From Gnetum montanum (lineage: Eukaryota > Streptophyta > Gnetopsida > Gnetales > Gnetaceae), in the NCBI GenBank assembly GCA_015680685.1, contig MNCI01020990.1, positions 178,326 to 242,325 on the forward strand: a stretch of 64,000 nt of DNA, read 5' to 3'. Made by a program: the position numbers and the translations under genes. The notes beneath the pieces are model-generated. The model did no database searches. It saw nothing but the letters and a program-made list of their open reading frames with translations, and was not told where the DNA came from. Shown here in pieces: positions 1 through 10,825 of the stretch (positions within the stretch are counted from its first letter, which is position 1; each line of letters opens with the position of its first letter).

Positions 1-2036
1 GGGTACTGTTGTGTTGGCAGTGGCATCCCCCATGACTGTGGGTATTGCCACTACTGATGCTATCCGATTGGTTGTGGTGGAGTTCCTCTTGGATATTACG
101 TTAGTGGTTGGTGGAATTGCCTTGGGTTACCTTGTGGATAAGGTATCCTACGGGGTGTTTGCCATTGGTTAAGTCTTGGATTTAGTGCATACACCCAGAC
201 TCCTGCAGATGTGAGATAATTGAAAAACATCCCTTAGGATGGTCATAGTGGCAGATCTCACATCCACCATCATCGTCTGTGTCAGAATCCACAACTTCAT
301 CGGAGATAGAAATTTTTCCCTTACCCTTGTTATGTGCAGGGCTTGAATTTCTCTGCTTTGTTTTACCTTTGTCACTACTTCGTTCATCCTTAGACTCTTC
401 TAAAATTTTCAAAACACTTTCAAGTCTTGAGTCTAAGGAATCCCACATTTGGTCCACCTTGGCCGATACTTCGGTTGCTAACTTTTGGATCAGCAAGGTT
501 TTCACGTTCACCAACTCTTCGAGTGGTGACTCATCCTCCTCATCACAAAACTTCACTCCCTTCTTTCGAAGGGAGGGATCACGGTTGTATTCTTCCACAC
601 TTTCCCTCTTACATAGCTCACCTTCCTCTTGTGCTACTTGTTCCAACAATTGATGTACTTCATGGAATCTAAGTTGTGATAGTTTCCCTTGAGCATAAGT
701 CCCAAGGGTTCTTCTCGTTTCTTTCCTTAGCCCATCCAAGATGTGGCACAGTTGATCCCGCTGTGTGTACCCATGGCCCAGGAAACAATGTAACAGTGTG
801 TAATAGTGGGTCATGGCAGCATCCAAGGGTTCATAAGTACCTTGTTTCCAGCCTTGGATCTGCTTACACAAATTGGACACTCTAGAGTACGTTTGATATT
901 TATTGTTGAAAATTTCTAGCATTGTACTCCACCTCCTGATGGTTTCCGATTCTAAGGACCAGTACCAGCTCTCTGCTTCTTTGGTGAGTGTCCTTGGGAA
1001 TAACTTAAGCTTCTACCACTCATTATCTATATTCTGCAAGGCACAGGCATTGTGGAATGCTTGTAAATGATACTGTGGATCAGCGTTGTATCCCCCTTCA
1101 AAATGTGGGATATTATTTATGTCCAAATGCTTGATCCAACTGTCTTTTAAGTGTCTTGTTGAAATCCTAACAGCCTCCGTAATGTTAAGCATACTTTGGG
1201 TTGCGAGTAGGGGCTCATCATGATCATTTCTTTCATGATGCCTATGATGTCTACGTGGTTCCCTACTCTCCCTACATCCTTGCCCTTGTCCTCTCTCTCG
1301 ACTTTCCTATTGAGGTCTTTCATCCTTCTTACCTTTATCCTCACCGTTGTGTTTCTGGTGGCTCCACCCAGATGTGGAAGAAGAGGTTGAGTGATGAGAT
1401 GAAGGGGAAGAAGAAGGGGAACCATCGCCATGGCAATGTTTCTTACCTTCCCTTATGCTGCTTCAGCCCTAATCGTTATAACGATCTAAGTGCCCATCCT
1501 TAGCGTGAGTGGTTGTTCCTTCCGTGAATAGTTGGTGTTCACAGGGATCAGAACCAAGATTATGTACCGTTGATCTAAGGTTCTGATGCCTAACCTCCTC
1601 ACCATCATGAGGAGGGGGAACATCGTCTACTAAAGAACCCATTATAAGGGGTTCCTCGTCTCCATTTTGACGAAGGACGTGTGGGGCTTTGTCCTTCAAA
1701 AGTGTATGTTGTCCCTCCTGCCTTAAATCTCTCATACGTTGCACATCTATCGGATTATAATCCCTCATATGGAAATCCTTAGCAACATATTCAGCAAATA
1801 GATCAGTCATGCCTATCCGTGCCAAGGCACGGAAGAGCATGTTAGAGACTGATCGATCTGGGGGTAACACAATGTTACCTTGCAGGTCTCTCCACCGCAG
1901 TTGTTCATCCTGATGGAGGATAAAAGTAAAGTTAGGAATATACTCATTGGGATGAGTATATGTTATCTTGTACTGTTTAGGACTTGGCTGATTGTGGTTA
2001 TGCGTTGTATGTTGCCGACTATCTCTAGTGTTATCG
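1..2036 (-). pseudogene. gag of element A (nearly intact, partial at the window edge)
   Basis: Gag-type capsid/nucleocapsid protein of a Ty3 element. An open frame runs from about 2036 to 1469 and includes the conserved N-terminal block YTHPNEYIPNFTFILHQDE and WRDLQGNIVLPP, with no start Met visible because a TAG lies at its 5' edge. A frameshifted low-complexity Ser/His/Lys-rich stretch follows (1200-1470). The capsid frame resumes at about 1290 with EPLLATQSMLN, has one TAG near 1010, then a clean 246-codon run (182-922) with the retrotransposon-gag block YQTYSRVSNL, IQGWKQ and LCHILDGLRKETRRTLG. It ends in a short zinc-finger-like motif, CEICHYDHPKGC. Bases 1-181 correspond to the proline-rich gag tail of the other copies. 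The same order of blocks is seen in A', B, D and E. Confidence 0.8.
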
Positions 2037-2152
2037 GTGTGCTATTTCACCGTTATATAAATTCTTAATCAATTAGTTAACCCAAAGGTTCGTTAAGGCT
2101 CCCAATGATTTGTATGATGTCCCTTATGTTCTAATTGGCGTACAAACACTTA

Positions 2153-2172
2153 GTCCCCAGCAATAGCGCCAA
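2153..2172 (-). other. Primer-binding site of element A (tRNA-Asp type)
   Basis: Directly inside the LTR, the minus strand reads TTGGCGCTATTGCTGGGGAC. This resembles the TGGCGCCGTTGCCGGGG class known for Athila/Tat-like plant Ty3 elements, which prime from tRNA-Asp. It is the least mutated primer-binding site in the window. Confidence 0.8.
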
Positions 2173-3151
2173 TGATGAGTGGCGGGTATCCCTACACTCA
2201 ACCATACGAATATGAGCGTCGCACGCACGATCCGGTCAAACTCCGCAGATTAAATGCCTACATGCCCTCTGGAACACTTGGGGTTAACTATTCGTTGTCT
2301 TCCCAGACTTACTTGTATTTGTCACGGTGTATGGTTAAGCAAGTCTGAGGTATATGATTTTTATGGTTTTTTTGTTTTTCTCCTATGCTAAGAGGTAAAG
2401 GGTTGACAAGCTAACTAACTCTAACTAATGCACTAAGTATAAATTACCTAGCATCAGCATCCATTCCCACTTACCGTACACATCCTAAACTATGCAACTG
2501 TGGCTACCAAACGCTAATCGTTATTGGGATCACCACACGTAACACACGTGCTCGAAGTGGTCGTACTGAGGCACTTAACTAGCCTAAGCGTGATAAGCAT
2601 TTGTTCCTTGGCTAACCATACACATCCTTGAATGCTCATAACCAAGTCATACTTATCCCACATTCTAGGAGACAAGGGTGAGAGAACCTAATCGCGATGA
2701 GTAGACGATTCCTTGACTATCCGTACACACCCGTAGATGCTTGTAATCAAGTCGTACTCATTCCACGCTAACAACAGGTAATAAATAACATGTAAGAAAT
2801 AGCATGTAAGAAAACCTATTCCATGTACTGCAAGGTTTATCCACAAAGCTCATCTTTATTGCCGTACACAACTTGCGTTCAGGTACAAAGCTGCTTGAAT
2901 AAAGATCCGTTCACTTGGGGACTCCTATTTCGGGCACATGGAAAATAATCTATCTCTGGGGTGATCAATCCACCAGAGTTTCCCTGGTTTAAGCCTAGGA
3001 TGAGGAATAAGGGGAGTGCCGCCTCTTATTTATAGATATGACGGTGGAACGCGATATCGCGTACGCGATATTGCAGGGGATGACGTGATATCGTGTACGC
3101 GATATCGCATGGGATGTGATATCACAACTCATGCGATATCACGTCCCATCA
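2173..3151 (-). repeat. 5' LTR of element A
   Basis: About 979 bp, read on the minus strand, starting TGATGGGACG at 3151 and ending CTCATCA at 2173. The first 100 bp (3049-3150) are a dense cluster of the palindrome GATATC embedded in longer dyads such as gcgatatcgcgtacgcgata at 3051-3070. A TATA-like box (CTATAAATA on minus) follows near 3026-3034. The end near 2173 matches the LTR ends of C, A' and E in sequence. Confidence 0.85.
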
Positions 3152-3490
3152 TTAGTACAAAAATTCAAAAATAGAAACCAAACATTAGTAAACAAAAACA
3201 TTAAGCACAAACCACCATTAGCAATAGCTATAGCACCACTGTGTCTTGTTGGCACAAAGCATGTTTATTAACAAAAATTAAAAAATCACACAAAAATAAA
3301 GTAAAATATATAATAAAGTGTAAAATATTCAAGAAAAAATTAAATGTACTAATGATGGTGTAAAACAATAAATGATGTAAAATAGGAAAAAAATTTTAAA
3401 ATAAAAATGGTGTAAAATAAAGAATTTACAAAAAAAAAAAACAAAACAACAATGTGTAAAACAAAAAATAGAAAAACTAAGGAGCCATGT
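3152..3490 (-). other. Post-pol spacer of A' (AT-rich, truncated)
   Basis: Non-coding. On the minus strand it aligns with the region after pol in E (about 46250-46600), including a T-rich stretch and the words tggtggtttgtgcttaatg and gtttggtttctatttt. It stops abruptly at the LTR of element A. Confidence 0.7.
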
Positions 3491-6400
3491 ATATGATTAG
3501 AATGGATGGCCATTCCCACAACTAAGTTGGAAGGAGGAGATCCGAAAAATTTAGTGAGATTGTCCATCCATTGGAGTATTTGTTGCACTAGCTTACATGG
3601 GCTCGTGGAAAGGCTTTATCTGTTGGATGTTAACCAATTGCTTTTTGTTTGGACTTTCAGATTTGTATATGATCATGACCCCAGAAGGAAAGGTTTCATG
3701 GATTATATAAGGCCCCTCTCACAATGTTTGGAATTTGGTTTTTTAAGGAACATGTGTGGGGTTCCAAAAGATGACTTTATCTCTACGTTGAAGTTTGATC
3801 CTTTTGATTCTTAGGTCATGTCATTGTTTGTTGAATTCCTTGTGCACTTCATTCAAGGACAAGGCCACTAGTCAATCTTCTAGCACATTTAGGTTGATCA
3901 TGTTTTCCTTTTGTGCTAGACTTAGGTTAAGGTATAGGTCATAGGTTGTTGAAAGTGTATAAAGCTCAGATTAAATTGGGAGCATTGGAAGTTTTTTTTA
4001 CATCAACTCATAGGGAGAGTAGCCAATATGGAGTTTCCTTATTAAGCAGTAGGCCCAAAGGGCATTGTTGAGTTTCATGCTCCAATCTCTCCTATATTTA
4101 CTAATAGTTCTTGTTAGAATCTTTGTGATCTCCTTGTTAGTAACCTCTGCTTTACCATTGACTTGGAGGTGGTAAGGTGTTGTGAATTTATGTTTAACCC
4201 CCAAGCATTGCATGAGTTTTAGAAAAGTGGTTCTTGTGAAGTATGTTCCATTATCAAAAATTAGTGCATGTAGCATCCCAAACCTATTTACAATGTGCTG
4301 TTGTACAAATGAGCATTAGTAGATGATGTGTAATCAACAATGGCTACTGCTTAAGTTCATTTGATATAGTAGTCAATGACTATGATAATATAGGCCTTTC
4401 TATTGGACATGGGTGTGATGGAACCCATGAAATTTATGCCCCATATGTTGAAGGGTTCTAGTGGTTGAATCCACTATTGAGGATCCTCCATTTGTGCGGT
4501 CATCCCACCATCTCATTGATAGCATTCACAAGAGTGGACAAATTAGTGGGTGTCCCAAAAGATGGTTGGCTGATAATACCCTATGACTAGGATTTTAATG
4601 GTTGTGCATCTCCTAGCATAGTGGTCCCCACAAGGATCCTAATGAGCATCTTAGAGAACACACAATTGATCAGCATTAGGTACACACCAATGAACTAGGC
4701 CATTAGTGCACACCTTGTAAAGATGTCCATTGATTTCTATGAAGTGTTTGGCCTAATGAAAAACACATTTTTTCTTCTTGTAGTCCAAATCTTGTGGCAT
4801 CTCTTGAGTGAGAAGATAAGTGAGGATGCCATCATGCCATTTGGATTTTGTGGGCATCTATTCATTAATTTCACCAGCAAAGAGGAGTTCATCAGGAAAT
4901 TGGTTAAAGAGTAAGCTCTCCTTCTCTTTGTTATCCCATCGTAGTCAAGACAAGTGATCAGTGACCACATTCTTAGTTCCCTTTCAATCTAACATTGTAA
5001 GATCAAATTCCTTCAAGATCACCAACCACTATATGACATAGGGGCTCCCCATTGGCTTGTTCATGAGGAAGTAAATGACATTGTGGTCAGTGTGCACAAA
5101 CACTTGATATCCAAGCACATAGTGCCTAAATTTCTTTACAACATACACCACCGCCATTAGTTCTTTCTCCATTATGATGTAATTCAACAATGTACCCACA
5201 ATGCTTTGACTTCTGTAGTGGTTGTAATATGGATATTTCTTTTTGTCCAACTACATAGGTATGGCTTCCAAGGTATAATTGGATGCATATGTGATAATAT
5301 GAAATGGTTTAGACTATTCAGGTGCTCGTAGAATTGGAGTTTCTATGAGCTTCTTCTTGAGGCTCTGGAATGCTTTTCTACATTCCTAGTTAAGATAAAT
5401 GGAGTATCTTTATTTGTTAGCTTGCTTAATGATTTTTTGATCCTAGAGAAATTCTCTATGAATCACTGGTAGTAGCCAATNNNNNNNNNNNNNNNNNNNN
5501 NNNNNNNNNNNNNNNNNNNNNNNNNNNNNNNNNNNNNNNNNNNNNNNNNNNNNNNNNNNNNNNNNNNNNNNNNNNNNNNNNNNNNNNNNNNNNNNNNNNN
5601 NNNNNNNNNNNNNNNNNNNNNNNNNNNNNNNNNNNNNNNNNNNNNNNNNNNNNNNNNNNNNNNNNNNNNNNNNNNNNNNNNNNNNNNNNNNNNNNNNNNN
5701 NNNNNNNNNNNNNNNNNNNNNNNNNNNNNNNNNNNNNNNNNNNNNNNNNNNNNNNNNNNNNNNNNNNNNNNNNNNNNNNNNNNNNNNNNNNNNNNNNNNN
5801 NNNNNNNNNNNNNNNNNNNNNNNNNNNNNNNNNNNNNNNNNNNNNNNNNNNNNNNNNNNNNNNNNNNNNNNNNNNNNNNNNNNNNNNNNNNNNNCACCTT
5901 TCTTTGGCACTATCACAAGTGGGTTGATTCACTTACTATCCACAATGGGGTAGATGAACCATGCCTTGAGGAGTTGCTCAATCTCCTCTTTGACGATCTA
6001 CTTCAATTTTGGGTTCAACCATCATTGTGGTTGCCTCCTTGGCTTCATGGCTAGATTAGTGTAAATACGATATTGGAATATCCTAGGATCAATCCCTATG
6101 AGTTTAGGATATGAACAAGAAAAGGCTTTTAACCATTTCTTGATCACCTTCAACAACATCTGTTCTATTTAGGAGCAAGATTGACATTGATTATTACCAA
6201 CTTGCCATTTGTCAAAAATGCATACTTCATGTTAGTAGGTAGAGTTTTCAAATCTAAGGACTCTTGTTTAAAATTTTTAGGGATTTCCAACACTCCCCAA
6301 TAGGTATCATCATTTGCATTATCAAAGAGTTGGTGATGGACTTGCTCTAGTTTATCTATGCCTTCAATATAGGCACATGTCAGACTCTTAGTAGGTTTCA

Positions 6401-7060
6401 TGCAAAGTGTGCTACTTCCAAGATTAGTTGTTAGCCATTGGGTGTCGTCCTATTTTGTGGCTGTTGCATACAGGCACCTTTGAACTTTAGATTCATCTAC
6501 ACACTATCTGCATGCTTTGATGGATGTGCTCTTGGTAGACCAGAGTTTTTGCATGCAGTTGCACCTAGTATCACTATACATGATGCATGGAACTTTCCTC
6601 TTCTCGATCTTTCCAAATTCATTCTCCTTGGAAATTTTCAAGGAGAGATCTTTGATGCCCATTCATGCATCAACAATGCTCAACCATGCCATTCCCATAA
6701 TAGTTGGGAAGTCTCCCTTACAATTGTTGACCTTGATCACCAGAAAATCAGCTAGATAGGACTACCCATAAACAGTGGTCATAATGTTATCCATAAGTTT
6801 CAAAGGAATAGTGATTGACTGGTCTACTAATTCTAGATAGATATGGCTCTTCTTGAGAGGTGGTAGGTTCCATGCTTTGTACATGTCATGGAAAATTAGA
6901 TTGACATTAGAACTTGAATTAAGAAGAGCCTTCCATGGCTCATGTCTAATGATCTACAAATAAATGAGAGGACTTCCAAGGTTATATTTTTTTCTAGGAA
7001 GGTTTCTAGCCTTAATCCAATTAGATACAACATGGGTTAACATGATAGTGTGGATCTTAG
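3490..7060 (-). pseudogene. pol of element A' (protease, RT, RNase H, integrase; broken and gapped)
   Basis: Remains of a Ty3 pol. The protease-to-RT linker is at about 6165-7060. The RT N-terminus reads INPLVIVPKKG just right of the N gap (5895-5925), and most RT lies in the gap. RT connection resumes at 5480 (IGYY..FIENFS). RNase H is at 5029-5250, with the acidic residues of MEKELMAVVY and VHTDH visible. Integrase is best seen at 3998-4276, where the second Asp (FDNGTYF, 4247-4255) and the Glu (NGKAEV, about 4142-4160) of the DDE triad survive. The integrase C-terminus continues in shifted frames to about 3490, then an AT-rich spacer follows. Frameshifts and stops throughout make it inactive. 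Confidence 0.8.
5481..5894. other. Assembly gap (414 N)
   Basis: A run of 414 N lies inside the RT of A'. The flanks correspond to VPKKG on one side and GYY on the other. In element E the same two landmarks are about 570 bp apart, so the real sequence is probably longer than the gap unless A' carries a deletion here. Confidence 0.95.
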
Positions 7061-7329
7061 GAGGCATTTGGTTTGAAGGGCTCTCAAAAGAATTTGATGC
7101 AAAGGTGATTGAGAGATAGGCTAATTAGCCACATTAGTCTAGGAGGAATTTGGAGGACTATTGGATCTAAATAATGTTCATTTTCCAGATTTAGGTTTTA
7201 AACCATTTGACTGGGAAGCCAATTGTAATTTGACAACCCTAGTAGCATTACGTTGTTGTAATCATGATGAAATTTTGTCCTCCATAGATGGAGCAAGCGG
7301 TAATTGGATGGAGGATAGAGGAGCATGTG

Positions 7330-9500
7330 CTAAAGGATGAGAAGGGTGATAGGGATATGGGGTTTTCTTTCTAGTAGATGAAGAATGAGTTCTGTGATAC
7401 TATGGAGGGTAGTAGTGATGCTAAAAAGAAACATGACTAGAAGAGTCATGTGGAGACATTGGTTGTTGAACATAGTATCCATATGGATTTGGCTACTTAT
7501 AAGGGTACTACTACCTTGGTGGTGGCATGCCCCATGATTATGGGTGTTGCCATTGCTTATATTGCTCATATGGCTATGGTGGAGCTCAACTTGGACAATA
7601 AGCTTGTTGTTACTGGTGGAATTGTCTTGGATTAAATTGAGGATAAGGTAATCTTCTAGGTGCTTTCCTTCTTGCCAATCTAGGATTTAGCACATACACC
7701 CCAGACTATTGCAAGTGTGATATGATAGGGCAACATCCTTTAGGATGTTCATATTGGCAGATTTCACATCCACCATCATCATCTAATTTTGTCTCCACAA
7801 CTTCTTCTACTATAGTAGTTTTTCCCTTACCCCTTTGGTAGGCACATCTAGCTTCTTTCTACTTCATGTGATTATGGTTACTACTCTACTCTCTTGATTG
7901 ATTCTTCTGTGATCTTTAGAGATAGGGGCTATGCAATTTTATCTAACTTGGCCAAAATTTTAGACATAGACTTTACGATCAGCAAGGTCTTTCTGCTCAC
8001 TACCTCATCAAGTGGTAACTCCTCCTCATTGTTGCAAAATTGAACCTTCCTTTTTTGATGGAAGGATCCCTGTTATATTCCTAAGAAATTTCCCATTTCC
8101 TCAACTCTTCTTCTTCTTTTACTACTTGCTCTATTAGCCTTTGGACTTAATAGGCTCTAAGTTTTGATAGCCTTCCTTAGGCATAAACCCCAAGAGTTCT
8201 TCTCATTTCTAATATGAGTCCATCTATGATGTGGCGAAGTTGTTCCTACTAAGAATAACCATGGCCAAGACATCAGTGTATGAGAGAATAGTATATGCCT
8301 ATGGCAGTGTCCAAGGGTTCATGTGTTCCTTGCTTCCATCTTTGGATGTACCTTCTTAGATTAGACACTCAGGAGTATGTCTAATATTTATCATTAAAAA
8401 ATTCCATCATTGTACTCCACCTGTAGATAGATTTCAACTCCAAGGATTGATACTAGCTTTTTGCTTTCTTGATGAGTGTCCTGGGAAATAGCTCTAATAT
8501 CTGCCAATCATTTTCAATATTTTGTAAGGCACAAACATTATGAAAGGCTGGAATATGTGTTTGTGGATTAGAGTTATATCCCCCCTCAATTTTGGGGATA
8601 TTATTCATGTCAAGTCTCTTGATTTGACTATCTTTCACATGCTTGGTTGGAATTTTCACTGCCTTTATGATATTTAGCATACTTTGAGTTACCAACAAAG
8701 GCTCATTATCATCATTATGTCAATGATGCCTATGATGTCCTTTGCTGCCCCTTCATTCATGGTGGGCTTAGTAATCATTATTATCTTGTTGTTCACCTTC
8801 ATCATGGTTATCCTTTTGATGACGTGTATCAGAACTAGATGAGGAAGAAGAAGATGTAGACGAAGAGGATGAAGAAGGAGGAGGACTGCCATCAACATGG
8901 TGTTTCCCACCCCCTCTATGCTTGTCATGACCACATTCATTAGCTTTCTTATCTTCATGATGCTTGCCCAAGCCCCTACTTGGACTCCCACTTTTGCCTA
9001 AACCCAGATTATTGATAGTGGATGATATCTTTAGGTTCAAGCGCCCAACACTAATATCAAGGAGTGGAGAATTTTCATGTTGAGAACTTCCAAAGGGAGG
9101 ATCCTCATTGTCTTTTTGGTTGAGCAGGAATAAGAGATTGGTGAAGTATTTCCCCTTCATAGCCTCATGGTGCTTCTCCTAGTATCGATCTTTCATGCGT
9201 TGTGTTTCAGTGGGATGGTAGTCCCACTAGTCATAGTTATGCATAATGTACTCTTCTTGAAGATCCTGGATGTCCAACCTCTTAGGAGTTTTGAGTAGAA
9301 TCCTGGGCATGGATCTATTGGAAAGCATTACAATGTTACCCTCCATATCTTGCCACTATAGTTGTTCATCCTATGTAAGATGAAGGTGAAATCAGGCACA
9401 TACTCATTTGGATGAGTATATACCACCTTGCATTCTTGAGGAATTGGTGGCTTAGTATCATTGTGCTTGTAAGAAGAAGAAACTCTACAATTAAAATGAG
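7330..9500 (-). pseudogene. gag of element A' (degenerate)
   Basis: Decayed gag with the same block order as the other copies. It starts with YTHPNEYVPDFTFILH near 9420. A Ser/His/Asp-rich low-complexity segment follows (8768-9160, frames shifted), then the capsid block at 8453-8698 (MLNIIKAVKIPTKHVKD, NNIPKIEGGYNSNPQTH). Further copies of the YQTYS...IQRWK-type block around 8200-8400 carry stops. The zinc-finger-like motif CEICQYEHPKGCCPI lies near 7725-7775, and a proline/His-rich tail extends down to about 7330. Many stops are TAG where a related copy has CAG. No intact protein is possible. Confidence 0.75.
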
Positions 9501-9619
9501 ATATCAGTATGCTTAAATTATTATATTTATTTTGAGAATGATTTTAACCTTATGGTTTGTCCAATGATGTTAATGATTTTCACTATACCTAGATAGCACA
9601 TGTTTCAAACAAAAATGAA

Positions 9620-9638
9620 TCCTCGACAATGGCATCAA
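9620..9638 (-). other. Primer-binding site of element A' (tRNA-Asp type, mutated)
   Basis: The minus strand reads TTGATGCCATTGTCGAGGA directly after the LTR end. It keeps the TGRTGCCATTG...GGA pattern of the other elements here. Confidence 0.6.
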
Positions 9639-10526
9639 TGATGAGTGGTGAGTACCCTTATGCTCAACCATATGAATCACTAAGCATTCATGCATGATCC
9701 TGTTGAATTTCGTGGACTCTATGTCTTCTAGTACACTAACTTCTAAGAAGTGAACTTACCCTAATAGTCATTCATTGTCTTCCCAATTACACTTATTGTG
9801 TACAGAGGTATGGTTAAGTGTAATCAAGGCGTATGTTTTTTATTATTTTTATGTTTTATGTTTTGGGTGCTTAAAATAAAGGATGAAAGGAATGAAGTAA
9901 TTTAATTACTAATTTAATCTAACTAACTACACCAAACTAATCCTAACGTAAGCATCTAGTCCCACTTGTCGTACACATCTTGAACACATTTAGTGCTATT
10001 GGGTTACCAAACGTTATGCGTTATAGGGATTACTAAGTGCCAAGCATATGCTCAAAGTGGTTGTACTTATGTGCTTAATTAATCAATACTTAATCTAGCT
10101 CTATTTAGCTTAGTTTAGCCTAATTAATTATTTAATTACTTAAAGAATTAAAGGAAATCGTATAAGACATTAAATGCATAAATAAATAATTAATCTATTT
10201 CCAAGTGCTACAAGGTTTATCAAAATTCTCATCTTTATTGCGATCCACACTACTATGCTTAGGTACATCAATGCTTGAATAAAGTTTCGTATACTTTTTG
10301 TCTCCTAGTGTGGGCACTTAGAAAAATATTCTAACTTTCAAATGACAAAATTGTAAGAGCTTTACTATAACTATGATAAGACATGTCATAAACATGATGG
10401 ATAAGCATGTATTTATATACTTTGTTATGAAGCAATGTTGATGGGGCCTCATAAATGCAAGAAATGCTATGTCGATGTGGCCTTGTCAATGGGGGCCCGT
10501 CGACATGACACTTTGACACTTCATCA
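9639..10526 (-). repeat. 5' LTR of element A'
   Basis: About 888 bp, reading TGATGAAGTG at 10526 to CTCATCA at 9639 on the minus strand. U3 holds words related to GTCGACGGGCCC and ATTGACAAGGCC. A TATA-like box GTATATAAAT lies at 10411-10420. It aligns along its length with the E LTRs at 39132-39985 and 51332-52221. Flanking bases 10527-10531 (catat) are the expected target duplication; the partner is outside the window. Confidence 0.8.
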
Positions 10527-10687
10527 CATATGCATTGATTTTAGTAGCTCATGTGGGAAGACATTGATCATGAACTCAAACCAATTACTAGCATAATTAC
10601 ATTGCCTTATCCACGGAATTCGATCGGGCTATGTGTGAACACTCATATCTCATATGGTTGGGTGTTGGATTACTCCATTGCTTATCA
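10527..10687 (+). repeat. 5' LTR remnant of element B
   Basis: It matches 21430-21590 of the 3' LTR, including TGATTTTAGTAGCTCATGTG and TTGGGTGTTGGATTACTCCA, and ends in ATCA before the primer-binding site. The left part is displaced by element A'. Confidence 0.8.
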
Positions 10688-10706
10688 TTAGTATTGTTGC
10701 CAAGGA
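10688..10706 (+). other. Primer-binding site of element B (mutated tRNA-Asp type)
   Basis: Reads TTAGTATTGTTGCCAAGGA, a mutated form of TTGGTGCCATTGTTGGGGA seen in D. Confidence 0.55.
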
Positions 10707-10825
10707 TAAGTTAATGTATGCTTAGTAATTGATTTCTCAAAGTTTGTTGTATCTATAACATAAAGTCAAACCTTAAAACCATAAGAAAATCACACTTAAA
10801 AAACATCACATCTAAAAACTGTAAA

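Larger units (their letters stand above)
1..3151 (-). mobile_element. Element A: Ty3/gypsy LTR retrotransposon, 5' part (runs off the window)
   Basis: This is the 5' end of a minus-strand LTR retrotransposon: LTR (2173-3151), tRNA-Asp-like primer-binding site, and gag down to base 1. Pol, ORF3 and the 3' LTR would lie left of the window. It has the fewest internal stops of the gag-bearing elements, so it is probably the youngest. Its LTR abuts base 3152, inside the post-pol AT-rich spacer of element A', which shows it inserted there. The expected 5-bp target duplication on this side is 3152-3156 (ttagt); the partner copy is outside the window. The LTR is of the same general type as that of element C. 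Confidence 0.85.
3152..10526 (-). mobile_element. Element A': Ty3/gypsy LTR retrotransposon, 3' end displaced by element A
   Basis: Minus-strand element with 5' LTR (9639-10526), primer-binding site, gag, pol and the start of the post-pol spacer. The spacer is interrupted at 3151/3152 by element A, so ORF3 and the 3' LTR are expected left of the window. Its LTR belongs to the same family as that of E: both share the block TTTTGTCATTTGAAAGTTAG and U3 words of the type GTTGACATGG. Right of the LTR, at 10527, a truncated LTR of element B resumes, showing that A' inserted into B. The coding region carries many stops and a 414-N gap. Confidence 0.85.

Noticed and set aside
279-885. Plus-strand ORFs of 124, 81 and 69 codons
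   Set aside because: They lie antisense to the gag capsid of element A and have no features of their own.
5443-5932. Three ORFs of about 150 codons across the N gap
   Set aside because: They consist of unknown residues; only the RT flanks of A' are real.
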